Source: Myxococcota bacterium
GTDB taxonomy: Bacteria > Myxococcota_C > UBA6777
Direction of reading: 5' to 3'
Assembly: GCA_023150835.1 (NCBI GenBank)
Contig: JAKLKB010000033.1
Span: 1-64,000 of the forward strand
DNA length: 64,000 nucleotides
Below are positions 7,744 to 17,168 of this stretch, piece after piece. Under the pieces are notes generated by a model. The model was not told the DNA's origin, searched no databases, and saw only the letters and a list, made by a program, of their open reading frames with translations. The position numbers were made by a program, and so were the translations under genes. The number at the start of each line of letters is the position of its first letter. Position 1 is the first letter of the stretch.

Positions 7744-10140
7744 ATGCCAAACCAACCCATCCACGCATCGTCTGGCGAATTCCTTGACGCAGCTTTTCCA
7801 TTTGATCTCGCTCAGTTGTTTGAAGATCTTTTGCATGAGTTGTACATCTTCGATCGCGAGTCTCTGCGATTTCTTGTCGTCAACCGAACTGCACGCGAAA
7901 ACCTCGGATACTCTAGCGAAGAATTTCATCAGATCACCCCGCTGCATCTCAAGCTAGACTATACACGCGAACGCTTCGAGGCTCTGATCGCTCCGCTTCG
8001 TGAGGCCCGCGAAAAAAGGGTATGTTTTGAAACTTTGCACACCCGAAAAAACGGGACACGCTACCCCGTCGAAGTCCACTTGCAGACGGGCGAATGGAGC
8101 GGGCGTGTTGTGTTTGTTGCGATGGTTCTGGATACCTCCGAGCGCGTCCAAGTTCAAGAAGCTTTGCGCCTTAGTGAACGCCGCTTGCGCACCATCTTTG
8201 AACAAGTGGGCGTGGGCGTCGCCCTGATCCACACGGAATCTTCGGTGTATCTGAGGGTCAATCAACGTTACTGCGATATCGTGGGCCGCACCCACCAAGA
8301 ACTCATGGCGGGCCTTACCTTCAAAGATCTCACGCATCCAGACGATCTTGCCCGTCAATCGGTCAAGATGGAACAGATGGAACGTGGCGAGATCGCCGAC
8401 TTTACGATGGAAAAGCGTTTTGTCCACAAAGACGGCTCTTGGGTTTGGGCGAGCCTGACGATCTCTCCGGGATGGGAGAAAGAAGACTCTCACCGCCAAC
8501 ACATCGCGATCATCCAAGATATCACCCAAAGCAAGAAAGCCCGCGAAGAACTCCACCAAAAAAGTACGCTGTTGAAAAATATCCTCGATTCTTCCGAAGA
8601 TTTGATCTTTGTGAAGGACTGCGATCTGCGCAACGTGCTTTCTAACCGCTGCTTCGCTGCGATCCTTGGAAAGGAACCTGAAGAGATCGTCGGGACGACA
8701 GACGAAGAAGCGGGATGGGATGTCCAGTTCATCGAGGGCGATCCTGCGCTCGGCATCCGAGGCTACGCCCAAGACGACCGCGAAGCGCTTTCAGGAAAGC
8801 GCGTCCACAACCCCTATGATCCGGCCCCTGTGCGTGGAAAGATGCGGATCTTTGATACGAAAAAATTCCCTCTGCTCAACGAACAAAACGAGATCGTCGG
8901 TGTGTTGGGGATCTCGCGTGATGTGACGGAGCGGCACGAAGACGAAAAACGGCGATTGGAGCTAGAGCGACAAGTACAACACGCGCAAAAGCTCGAAAGC
9001 CTCGGCATCTTGGCGGGTGGGATCGCACATGACTTTAATAACCTACTGACGGGCATCTTGGGATATTCGGATCTTGCGCTTAGTGCGATGATGCCGGGTT
9101 CATCGGTACATGGATATATCGAAGAGGTTGTGAAGGGAGCCCGCCAAGCAGCAGCGTTAACACAGCAGATGCTTGCGTATTCCGGCAAGGGCCGTTTCGT
9201 TGTCAAGGCGTTGGATCTGGCCAAGTTGATCGAGGAGATGGGACGATTGTTGGAGATATCGATCTCCAAGAAGTGCATCTTGCGCTACGAGTTTATCCCG
9301 GGCCTTCCATTGATCGAGGCGGATGCTTCGCAGGTTCGGCAGATCGTGATGAACCTTGTGATCAACGCCTCCGAAGCCATCGGCGATCGCAGCGGGGTGA
9401 TCGCGGTCAGTACGGGCATGATGTTTTGCGACAAGGCTTATTTTTCAGAGACTTATCTCGACGAAAATCTGACGGAGGGGTTGTATGTCTATCTCGAAGT
9501 TTCGGACAATGGGTGTGGTATGTCGCCCGAAACACAAGCCAAGATCTTCGATCCCTTCTTTACAACCAAGTTCACGGGGCGCGGGCTTGGTCTTGCCGCA
9601 GTATTGGGCATCGTGCGTGGTCATCACGGGGCAGTAAAGGTGTACAGTGAGTTGGGCAGAGGCACCACCATGAAAGTTCTGTTTCCAGCTTCAGAACAAC
9701 AAGGAGCGAATGCTCGCATCGCTCCAACATCGCCTGTGGGGTGGCAGACTTCGGGACTGGCTCTGGTTGTGGACGACGAAGAATCTGTGCGGGCGTTGGC
9801 GCGTGTGATGCTCGAAAAAATGGGCTTTTCGGTGATATCTGCCGCAGATGGCCGCGAAGCTGTCGAGGTCTTTCGTCAAAAAGCCGATCAGATCGACCTT
9901 GTTTTGTTGGATATGACGATGCCTCATCTCAACGGTGAGGAAACCTTTCGGGAGATGCGGCGGATCCGTAGCGGTGTATGTACAATCCTTTCTAGCGGAT
10001 ACAACGAGCAATCCGCAACCAATCGTTTCGCTGGAAAGGGCCTCGCAGGATTTATCCAAAAACCGTATCGCTACGAAGGGCTGCGCGATGTCGTTCAAAA
10101 GGCGATCGAGGCGCGGGCACTCTCAACCGAACCCTCTTGA
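7744..10140 (+). CDS. PAS-domain hybrid sensor histidine kinase with receiver domain
   Basis: 798 residues with no membrane segment, so probably cytosolic. There are three PAS modules (about 15-140, 143-273 and 274-400), the second carrying a PAC tail (HKDGSWVWASLTI). The dimerisation/phosphoacceptor helix has H429 in GGIAHDFNNLLTGILGY. The ATPase domain has an N box (NLVINASEAI), a G1 box (SDNGCGM) and GRGLGLAAVLGI. The C-terminal receiver (about 675-795) has acidic DDE, phosphoacceptor D723 in VLLDMTMP, and K in IQKPYR. This is the kinase class in which the HisKA H is followed by DFNN, often with several PAS domains and a receiver on the same chain. The partner and signal are unknown. No response regulator lies beside it, and the next gene is convergent. 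Confidence 0.95.
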   Translation: MPNQPIHASSGEFLDAAFPFDLAQLFEDLLHELYIFDRESLRFLVVNRTARENLGYSSEEFHQITPLHLKLDYTRERFEALIAPLREAREKRVCFETLHTRKNGTRYPVEVHLQTGEWSGRVVFVAMVLDTSERVQVQEALRLSERRLRTIFEQVGVGVALIHTESSVYLRVNQRYCDIVGRTHQELMAGLTFKDLTHPDDLARQSVKMEQMERGEIADFTMEKRFVHKDGSWVWASLTISPGWEKEDSHRQHIAIIQDITQSKKAREELHQKSTLLKNILDSSEDLIFVKDCDLRNVLSNRCFAAILGKEPEEIVGTTDEEAGWDVQFIEGDPALGIRGYAQDDREALSGKRVHNPYDPAPVRGKMRIFDTKKFPLLNEQNEIVGVLGISRDVTERHEDEKRRLELERQVQHAQKLESLGILAGGIAHDFNNLLTGILGYSDLALSAMMPGSSVHGYIEEVVKGARQAAALTQQMLAYSGKGRFVVKALDLAKLIEEMGRLLEISISKKCILRYEFIPGLPLIEADASQVRQIVMNLVINASEAIGDRSGVIAVSTGMMFCDKAYFSETYLDENLTEGLYVYLEVSDNGCGMSPETQAKIFDPFFTTKFTGRGLGLAAVLGIVRGHHGAVKVYSELGRGTTMKVLFPASEQQGANARIAPTSPVGWQTSGLALVVDDEESVRALARVMLEKMGFSVISAADGREAVEVFRQKADQIDLVLLDMTMPHLNGEETFREMRRIRSGVCTILSSGYNEQSATNRFAGKGLAGFIQKPYRYEGLRDVVQKAIEARALSTEPS

Positions 10141-10182
10141 GACGGCAAATCGATCGGTGTATCGGCCTGTTTTGGGGGGAGA

Positions 10183-11931
10183 TCAATCTTTGAATTGGGG
10201 GAAGGTGAAGCTACCGATGGCGCGTTTGAGGGAGAGAGTGGCGACTTCGAGGCTGAGGGTTTCGCGCAGGAGATTGATGCGTGCGGAGTTGAGGGTGTTG
10301 TTGGCGTCGGAGACTTCGAGGGGTGTGGCGACGCCTGTTTTGTAGCGTTCTTCGGTGAGGTTGTAGCTGCGTTCGGCCAAAACGACTTGTTGTCGAGCGG
10401 TTTCGATGGAGGCTTGGGCATTTTTGACGGCGAGCAGGGAGGTGGAGACTTCGTTTTCGACTTGGCGGTGAGTTTTGGCGAGATTGAGTCGGGCTTCGCG
10501 CAGTTTGGATTCATTTTCTTGGAGGGCTGCGTAGCGAGCGCCACCTTCGTACAGGTTGAGGCTTGCGGACAAGGTGATGGACCACGTTGCATTTTGATCC
10601 GTCCCGAAGGCTCGGAAGTTCCCGACACGCAGAGAGGTTGCAAGAGCGATGGTGGGGATGTAGCGCAACCAGACTTCGGTGACGTTTTTTTCGGCGACTT
10701 GGACGGCAAAGCGGGCGGCTTTGACTTCTTCGCGGAGTTGCTTGGCTTGACTCATCCATGTATCAAGTCCATCCGTCATATCGGGCGGTGGAGCGGGGCG
10801 TTTGGGGCGGAAGCGCATATCGCGTTGGTTGAGCAACAAGGCGAGTGCGAGTTTGGTATTACGCAGCCCTGTTTCGGATTGGATCAGTTGTTGTTGTGCG
10901 CTGACCACGTCCAGTTCAGCGCGGGTGACGGTGAGAGAAGGCGTCACTCCTGCGAGATAACGGGCTTGGGCGATCTGCAAGCGTTCTTCGGCGTTTTGGA
11001 GAGTCTGCCGTGCGATATCGACCAAACCATCGGTCAAGAGGACGCTATAGTAGGCGCGGGTGGCTGCAAACATGATCTCGCGTCGGGCTTGTTTGAGGCT
11101 CTCAGCGATCTGATCCACCGATAGATAGGCCGCTTCCAAGATCGGGATGGCGCGAAGGTTAAAGAACTGCCAGTTTGCTTGGAGTTGGAAGATCAATTGG
11201 TCGATGGGGGTGATGATGGTGGGGGGGGCGTTGGCCATCTCTTCGAGTTGCTTTTTGGTTTCGGCTGGGATGGGAAAACCATCGAACAGCTTGAGCAACG
11301 GGCCAAACGAAGAACCTGTAGAGAACGCGGCTTCGACTTGGTTGCGTACATAGATGCCTTGGGCGGAGACTTGGGGCTTCAAGATCGCCCATGTCTTGTA
11401 GCGGATCAGTTCGGCTTGTACCATCCGCTCGCGCAAGATCTTAAGATCCAAGTTGTCTTTGCGAACCATCTCGTACACTTTGGTGAGATCAAGCTCGGGA
11501 TCGCTGGCGTCTGTGCGCGGGCGCAAGGGCGGCTTTTTGATCGCGGTCACTTCTTTGGGGGCGGCGCTCGTGGTTGGCGTTTGCGCCAAGATCGCTGGAG
11601 TTGGTTTGATTTGAAAAGGGCGTGTTCGGCGCGTTTTGGGCGTCTGTGTGGGCTTTTTGAGGATCAACGCCAAGCGTCGACGAAGTTGACGTTTGGACCA
11701 TCGCGCTTTGCTATGGGTGCGATCTCGATCGGCGCGGCGTTTGTTGTATCGCTGTTGCTTCGCTCGGGTGGTTCGCTTCTTTCGATGGATTTCGCGCTTT
11801 GCTTGCTTTCCAAACCTCGTCTGTGTTCGGTCTTTTTGCGATCTTGTTGTGCTGTCTTCCGCCATCGCTGGGCGTCCCCACAAAATGACCGCTACAAAAA
11901 ACATCCACAAAAACAACCTCATCCGCTTCAT
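10183..11931 (-). CDS. TolC-family outer membrane efflux protein
   Basis: 582 residues from the ATG at 11931, which has GGAG seven bases upstream. This start gives a clean signal peptide (MKRMRLFLWMFFVAVILWG, cleaved near AMA-ED). After a basic Lys/Arg/Gln-rich stretch (about 25-125), the rest is two OEP repeats of long amphipathic helices (for example ARRLQIAQARYLAGV-like and RYKTGVATPLEVSDANNTL segments). That is the TolC signature for trimeric outer-membrane channels of type I secretion or RND/ABC efflux. The basic insert between the signal peptide and first OEP repeat is longer than usual. No inner-membrane pump or adaptor gene is nearby, so the cargo is unknown. It sits about 500 bp downstream of the Cys-rich lipoprotein gene on the same strand. 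Confidence 0.9.
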   Translation of the reverse strand: MKRMRLFLWMFFVAVILWGRPAMAEDSTTRSQKDRTQTRFGKQAKREIHRKKRTTRAKQQRYNKRRADRDRTHSKARWSKRQLRRRLALILKKPTQTPKTRRTRPFQIKPTPAILAQTPTTSAAPKEVTAIKKPPLRPRTDASDPELDLTKVYEMVRKDNLDLKILRERMVQAELIRYKTWAILKPQVSAQGIYVRNQVEAAFSTGSSFGPLLKLFDGFPIPAETKKQLEEMANAPPTIITPIDQLIFQLQANWQFFNLRAIPILEAAYLSVDQIAESLKQARREIMFAATRAYYSVLLTDGLVDIARQTLQNAEERLQIAQARYLAGVTPSLTVTRAELDVVSAQQQLIQSETGLRNTKLALALLLNQRDMRFRPKRPAPPPDMTDGLDTWMSQAKQLREEVKAARFAVQVAEKNVTEVWLRYIPTIALATSLRVGNFRAFGTDQNATWSITLSASLNLYEGGARYAALQENESKLREARLNLAKTHRQVENEVSTSLLAVKNAQASIETARQQVVLAERSYNLTEERYKTGVATPLEVSDANNTLNSARINLLRETLSLEVATLSLKRAIGSFTFPQFKD

Positions 11932-12433
11932 CCACATTCTCCACAGTGATCCAACCCACATCGCTCTTGACACGCTCGCCGCATCGTTTTCGGTCGGTGG
12001 ACTCAAAAAAACGTGTGCAACATTAATCCCCTCCCCCCCGCCTGTCAAGCGCAGGAAAACGATCCTGTCAGCGACGATCTTCTTGGATGGATGGGCTTCT
12101 CGAAAAGGTGCGCATCGCATCGTTCAAGATACGGAACACTCTATTGTTCGCAGCCCCTCGAATGGTTTCGTCGTTTGGAAAACGATCGAATCCTTCGTCG
12201 GTATGGGGCCAAGGGGCGACCGTCTATGGCGGAGTGGGTCCCTCGCTCCATTAAAACGATCTGCGAAACTCCTAACAGGACTTACGCAGTCGCCCAAAAA
12301 AGCCGTGTTCGCACCCGTCCAAGCGAGAACATCGAAGTCGGGGGTTTGGAGAAGGGGGTTTGGGGAGGAAGAAGGGGCGAAGGTGTAAAAAGGGCGGAAG
12401 ATTGGGAGGGAAAGATGGATTGTTGGGAGCGGA
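11932..12433. other. 502-bp gap between two minus-strand genes
   Basis: No convincing gene. It should contain the tolC-like promoter on the minus strand, but no clear -35/-10 pair stands out. Near 12275-12325 there is a decayed end of repeat family C. Open frames on either strand here look like chance, with arginine-rich translations and no start signal. Confidence 0.5.
12275..12325. repeat. Decayed one-ended copy of repeat family C
   Basis: AGGACTTACGCAGT, then an A-run and GTGTTCG, matches the inverted right end of the elements at 39321 and 61682. No partner end was found, so it looks like a remnant. Confidence 0.45.
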
Positions 12434-13873
12434 TTAGGGGGCTGTTTGGCAGAAGCCGTCGCTGCCGCATTTTACGCCCGAGGGGCAGTCGCAGTCGGCC
12501 TTGCAAGCGAGTTTGGGTTCATTTTTGGGGGCTTCTGCGCAAACCGAGTCTTGTCCGCACACTTGGCCGGTGGGGCATTCGCAGCTTGCGCGGCAAGATT
12601 TGACACAAGCATTTTGGCGGCAAACTTGACCGGATTGGCAGCCTGCGTCCGAGCTACAGCCCGATTTGCAGGATTTGGTGGCGGCATCGCAGTATTTGCC
12701 GGCTCCACAAGCAGCGTCAGAGGTGCAACCTTCTTTGCAGGACTTGGTGGTGGCATCGCAGTATTTGCCGGCTCCGCAAGCAGCGTCGGAGGTGCAGCCT
12801 GCTTTACAAGTTCCAGCATCGCAGTATTGTCCGGCTCCGCAAGCAGCGTCAGAGGTACAAGGAGCGGTTTTGCACTGTGTATTTTCGCAGACTTGGCTCG
12901 ACCCGCAGTCTTCGTTGCGACGGCAGCCCGTTTTGCAGGTACCGGCTTCGCAGATCTTGCCGGTGCCGCAGTCGGCATCGCGGGTACATTGGGTGGCGGC
13001 ACATTTTCCGTTGGTGCAGGCTTGACCGCGAGGACAATCGTTGGTGCTTTTGCAACCATCGACGCATTGGCTAGAAACACAGATCTGTCCGAGTTTGCAT
13101 TCTTTGTCGCTTGCACAGGAGGGGAGGCGCTCTTTGCACACGCCGCTGGCACAGATCTTTCCGTCGGCACAATCGGCATCACGGCGGCAACCTTCGGCGC
13201 AAGGAGTTCCGGCGGTTTTGCAGATCGTTCCGAGTTTGCAGTCTGCGTCGGTTTTGCAAGCGTCGGTTTTGCAGCCGCCTTGGATACAGAGTTGGCCATT
13301 GCTGCAATCGTTGTCGGTGTTGCATCCTTGGCGGCACTGATTTTGGCTACAGACTTGGCCGCGAGGACACTCGGCATCAGCGCGACAACCTTCGGCGCAA
13401 GTGCCCGAGAGGCAGATCTTGCCTGTGGTGCAATCTTTGTCCGCAGAGCATTGGGGTTTGGGCGGATCGGTCGGAGCGGGTTTGGTTCCGCCGTTAGGAT
13501 AGCAGATACCGTCGCGGCAATCGCAGGGACGATCCAAGCTGCAATCCTTGGCAGTGGTGCAGTTGGGTCGACAGGAGCCTTCGACACAAGATTCGTTGGG
13601 AGCGCAGTGGGTGTTGCGTCGGCATTCTGCGGGAGCGTTGGGATCGACGGTGCAACGGCGCGCCAAACAGACTTGGCCCATCGGGCAATGTGCATCACGG
13701 AAACAATCATTTTGGGTTTGAGGGGGATTGGTTTGTCCACCGCTACAGTAGGGATCCCAAGAATAGATATCGCAGTAGCTTCCGCCGTGATAACCACAAA
13801 AGCAGCCCGTGAACAGGACGGCGGGTGTAAGGAAAAGACTCATCAGTAGAAAACGGATCTTAACGCGGTTCAT
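12434..13873 (-). CDS. Cysteine-rich repeat lipoprotein
   Basis: 479 residues. The start at 13873 is supported by GGAAGGAG about seven bases upstream. The lipobox LFTGC follows a short basic/hydrophobic leader, so export and lipidation are likely. The mature chain is almost entirely about twenty repeats of roughly 18-22 residues with the pattern C-x2-D-x-D-C-x2-G-x2-C-x(4-5)-C (such as CRRDADCADGKICASGVC). These resemble the Dickkopf-N/EB-type Cys modules common in myxobacterial surface proteins. Several adjacent units are near-identical at the DNA level (12666-12840), which indicates recent duplication. Disulfide-rich stalks or adhesins on the cell surface are the likely role, which is inferred. 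The first 60 residues carry extra Cys and a Pro/Gln linker. Confidence 0.85.
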   Translation of the reverse strand: MNRVKIRFLLMSLFLTPAVLFTGCFCGYHGGSYCDIYSWDPYCSGGQTNPPQTQNDCFRDAHCPMGQVCLARRCTVDPNAPAECRRNTHCAPNESCVEGSCRPNCTTAKDCSLDRPCDCRDGICYPNGGTKPAPTDPPKPQCSADKDCTTGKICLSGTCAEGCRADAECPRGQVCSQNQCRQGCNTDNDCSNGQLCIQGGCKTDACKTDADCKLGTICKTAGTPCAEGCRRDADCADGKICASGVCKERLPSCASDKECKLGQICVSSQCVDGCKSTNDCPRGQACTNGKCAATQCTRDADCGTGKICEAGTCKTGCRRNEDCGSSQVCENTQCKTAPCTSDAACGAGQYCDAGTCKAGCTSDAACGAGKYCDATTKSCKEGCTSDAACGAGKYCDAATKSCKSGCSSDAGCQSGQVCRQNACVKSCRASCECPTGQVCGQDSVCAEAPKNEPKLACKADCDCPSGVKCGSDGFCQTAP

Positions 13874-14267
13874 TGTTTTTCTCCTTCCATGTACTGGAGG
13901 TGCCTCGCTGGCAGTGCGGGCCGCGTGAGTGAGTGAGTTGACGCGATTTTTCTTTCCAACAAATATGCCAAAGATTTGCGATCTTCGTTTTCCTCAGATT
14001 TGGCGAAGAACACCTGATCGAGGAGGCAGGATCGTTTGTGTGGCTCAGAACGTTGGAAGGGGGCGTGAGCTTACAGTCGGGGCGTCGAAAGTTCTGGTGG
14101 GGTGGGGTGAAAGGCGGCCCCTTGTTGGGGAAAAGGGATGGAGTATCATGGCCAAGCGTTGTGGATAAGGGTTTATCCACAAGGAAGGCTTTCATCCAAT
14201 CCACCAACGAACGCGGGCATCCAACCCGATCTGTTGCATCGATCCGATATTGTGGGGGCTTTTTGAG
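13874..14267. other. 394-bp divergent intergenic region
   Basis: Separates the minus-strand Cys-rich lipoprotein from the plus-strand TPR pair, so it must hold both promoters. The only strong element is the DnaA-box palindrome at 14159-14182. No credible small gene was seen on either strand. Confidence 0.5.
14159..14182. promoter_or_regulatory. Pair of consensus DnaA boxes in perfect inverted repeat
   Basis: TTGTGGATAA, four bases (GGGT), then its exact reverse complement. Each arm contains the consensus DnaA box TTATCCACA. It lies 86 bp upstream of the TPR gene start at 14268. This could be a DnaA-regulated promoter or a DnaA-titration site. A replication origin is less likely because there is no dnaA, dnaN, gidA or AT-rich unwinding region here. 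Confidence 0.55.
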
Positions 14268-17168
14268 ATGACGATAGAGGAAGAACATCGAGCGCTGTTG
14301 CGTGCTGGACTCTTGCCCGAAGGCGTAGAGATCGAATCCATCTTGTGGGGGGTGATATCGGGTGGGCGCCTCGAAGGGCGCGAGGGGATCTTGTTTTTGG
14401 CGGGAGTGTGGTGGGGGTTTTATGGTCGTGACTTTGTGTATTTGACGATGTATGCGGGCTTTGTGGGCGCATTGTCAGGACTCTCGCGTTGTGAAGGGCC
14501 ACTTGTGACAGGCGACACGATGGAGTCCTATCTTCTCGAAGGGATCGTCGAAGGCGAAGGTCGTTCCGAACAACGCTATTTTTTTACTCCCAACGCAGAG
14601 ACGTATCGCCGTCGCCCCGAAGAGATCGCGGCTTTTTTTGCGGCATTGCGCCAACGTGTGAACAATCAGATCCACCCCGATGCTTTGGGTTTGTTTCGCC
14701 AAGGGATGGCGCATTGGGACGCGGGCCACTTGCGGGATGCCGAAGAGCTTCTTGCCGCAGCGGGTCGCATCGATCCGCGAAGTGCGATACCTGCTTTTGT
14801 GTTGGGGCAGTTGTTATTGGAGCAAGGAGGCCGTAGCCGCGAGGCTTTGCAACAATTACAGATCGCTCAACAACGGCTGTTTGAAGATCCCCCTGCCTTG
14901 TTCCTTGCGTTGGCTCAAGCCCATCAACAAGCCGGCGATCTTCGATCGGCTGAGCGCGAAGCTCGGGCATCTCTCCAACACCAAGAAAGCGCAGAAGCGC
15001 ATTTTTTACTTGCTGAGATCGCCTCGCAACAGTCGAGACTGCGGGAGCGTGCGCAACATTTGAAGCAGGCCGTTGCGCTTGATCCGAACGGACCCTACGC
15101 ACCGTGGCTTGCGTATGATGCCACGCAAGAAAAGGATTGGGGTCACGCACGACAACACCTTTCGCGCCTTTCCAAAGAGCAGCAAAGCCACCCTGCAGCG
15201 TTGCTTTCCCAAGCCTATCTTGCCCATCACGAGGGGCATATCGGTGAGGCGATCGCCCTCGCACGAAAAGCCGCAGCCCAAGATCCCGGACTTGCTGCGG
15301 CGTCGCTCGCCATCGAACGGTGGGATATCTCAAGCGAAACAACGCCAGAACGCACTGCGCCCCAAGAGTCCAGAGAACAAGCAACCGAAACAACTCACCT
15401 CGCTGCGGAGATGCTGATGTGGCTTCATGAACAAGAACAACGTTTGTCGCGTGAAGAGATCCCTCGGATGCTCCAAGAACTTTCCGCACAGATCGAGATC
15501 TTTTCGGAGCAATGGGGTGCTTATTTGGTGATGTGCTTGTTGCGTGGTGAGTCCCTTGATCAAGCGATGGAAGCGTTGCAATCGCGTCTTCGTGAAGGGA
15601 TGACCGAACAAGCGCGGGGGTTTTTGCAGCGAGCGCGAGGCTGGTTGCACGATCAATGGGCGGCTTTCCTCTCACGCGAACAAGAACTGCCCTTGCGCAC
15701 GGTCGTTGACCTCCCTTTCTCGACCGAAGATCCCATCGCGATGACGGGGACATTCACACAACAACAACTGCTGCTGCGTTTGTTTGAACACGCAGAGATC
15801 CGCCTTGAGGCTCTGTTTTCTCAGCTTCTTCAGTGCACGCTGGGTCTTTTGGAGGGGGGGCTGGTGACACTTTTCTTGTTGGAGCTGCAACGTTTCGAGG
15901 AACAGCCCGACGCGGGGCGTCTCGCTTCTTTGCTGCGTGACCGCTTGCGCCCGATCGCACAACGGCTTGCGATCTACCTCAAGGCGTGGATGCACCAACA
16001 TATCGATCTCTTGGAAACGGCGATCGGTCGCCTGTTGGAGCTCCCGATCCCGCCGCACGAACCCTCCCCTCATCTCTCCGAACCTCTGCGGCCTCTCGAT
16101 GCACCGATCCTCGCCGAAACATCGGCTCTTGAGATCCCCATGCACCGAGGTGAAACCACTGCTCTCCCTTTGATCTCCGCCTCCCCAACTCTTCACCCTC
16201 AAACCTCGGCATCTTCGGGAGCCTCGGCATCCTCGGGAGCCTCGGCATCCTCGATCATGTCGGCATCTTCGGCGTCCTCGGCATCCTCCCAAATCTCCAA
16301 TAATCCGCCTGTTTATCGGACCGAGCGTGTAGAGGCCCTTCTCGACGCCCCACCCCTCCAAGCTCCGCCGAGTCCGCCTCCCACAAACGCTCCGCCTTCT
16401 CGAATCGCCAGCAAGTCCTCGATCTCTGTCTCCAGCGCCCCCGGGGGAGGGCTGTTCTTTCTGCCCAAACTACCGGGCGAAGATCAACGCTCCGAAGCGA
16501 TTCCTTCGACACATCGGCCCTCTTCTTCGCCACGCTCGGCTCCTGTGTCCTCTCCCGCAAACACTGTCCCTTCCAAACAGAATCCGCTGTCAGGAGCCGC
16601 AAAAGCCTACCGCGTCTCTGCGCTGTCGCCTTCTGGCTCAAATCCTCTTTTCTCTTCTTCCGCGTCGGGTCCTTCTTCGCATGCGACTCCTTCGCTTACA
16701 GAGCGCGTCTTGATTACCGCGATCCAGCCCGATACTTCGGACGCCTCTTCTCCTCATGCCCCAGCATCCGAGCCAATCGCTGTTTCGTTGATGACTGCTG
16801 CCTCGTCTTCGGTGCCATCCCTGCGCCACGATGAGACGACAGCACTAGACACTTCGACGCTGCGTCCACAGATTGCTGGGGAAGAAACGCCGCCCACTCC
16901 TTTCCCTGCGGTCGCGGCAGACGAGATCCCACCTGATCCACAAGACGACCCCATCGGATGGGCTTATGCGATGTATCGACGCGCTTTTCAATCGCTCGGC
17001 CACGCAGAGCCACCCACTCCCAAAGAGCGTTTTGTGCGGATTCTCGAAACCAAGGTGCATGCTTGGAAACAACGCACCGGCCAAGATCCCGATATCTACG
17101 TGGAGATCGAACATGGACGCCCGCAGATCAAGCTGCGCGAGCGCGAAACCCCGAGGAGTCGAACGTGA
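14268..17168 (+). CDS. TPR and Ser/Ala/Pro-rich protein, possible MXAN_5187-like C-terminus
   Basis: 966 residues from ATG 14268, with GGGGG about 8-10 bases upstream. Residues 1-130 form a compact mixed domain (RLEGREGILFLAGVWWGFYG) that I do not recognise. About 135-360 are TPR helices (LRDAEELLAAAGRIDPRSAI and others). About 360-600 is helical. About 630-890 is disordered with Ser/Ala repeats (18 bp units near 16200). The last 75 residues form a small domain (PKERFVRILETKVHAWKQRT, then IYVEIEHGRPQIKLRE). Its outline recalls the C-terminal domain of MXAN_5187-type myxobacterial proteins, a tentative resemblance. There is no signal peptide, so it is likely cytosolic. The stop overlaps the next start by four bases, so the two products are probably partners. 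Confidence 0.8.
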   Translation: MTIEEEHRALLRAGLLPEGVEIESILWGVISGGRLEGREGILFLAGVWWGFYGRDFVYLTMYAGFVGALSGLSRCEGPLVTGDTMESYLLEGIVEGEGRSEQRYFFTPNAETYRRRPEEIAAFFAALRQRVNNQIHPDALGLFRQGMAHWDAGHLRDAEELLAAAGRIDPRSAIPAFVLGQLLLEQGGRSREALQQLQIAQQRLFEDPPALFLALAQAHQQAGDLRSAEREARASLQHQESAEAHFLLAEIASQQSRLRERAQHLKQAVALDPNGPYAPWLAYDATQEKDWGHARQHLSRLSKEQQSHPAALLSQAYLAHHEGHIGEAIALARKAAAQDPGLAAASLAIERWDISSETTPERTAPQESREQATETTHLAAEMLMWLHEQEQRLSREEIPRMLQELSAQIEIFSEQWGAYLVMCLLRGESLDQAMEALQSRLREGMTEQARGFLQRARGWLHDQWAAFLSREQELPLRTVVDLPFSTEDPIAMTGTFTQQQLLLRLFEHAEIRLEALFSQLLQCTLGLLEGGLVTLFLLELQRFEEQPDAGRLASLLRDRLRPIAQRLAIYLKAWMHQHIDLLETAIGRLLELPIPPHEPSPHLSEPLRPLDAPILAETSALEIPMHRGETTALPLISASPTLHPQTSASSGASASSGASASSIMSASSASSASSQISNNPPVYRTERVEALLDAPPLQAPPSPPPTNAPPSRIASKSSISVSSAPGGGLFFLPKLPGEDQRSEAIPSTHRPSSSPRSAPVSSPANTVPSKQNPLSGAAKAYRVSALSPSGSNPLFSSSASGPSSHATPSLTERVLITAIQPDTSDASSPHAPASEPIAVSLMTAASSSVPSLRHDETTALDTSTLRPQIAGEETPPTPFPAVAADEIPPDPQDDPIGWAYAMYRRAFQSLGHAEPPTPKERFVRILETKVHAWKQRTGQDPDIYVEIEHGRPQIKLRERETPRSRT

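Noticed and set aside
12013-12603. Plus-strand open frame in the gap before the lipoprotein gene
   Set aside because: Arg/Trp-rich translation with no recognisable motif. It overlaps a decayed MITE end and the lipoprotein gene, and has no ribosome site.
12446-13849. 467-residue open frame on the plus strand opposite the Cys-rich lipoprotein
   Set aside because: It is the antisense reading of a Cys/Gly-rich repeat gene. The minus strand has a lipobox, a ribosome site and a conserved module pattern; the plus strand has none.
14159-14182. Chromosomal origin of replication
   Set aside because: Only one pair of DnaA boxes, no AT-rich unwinding element and no dnaA, dnaN, rpmH or gidA genes nearby.
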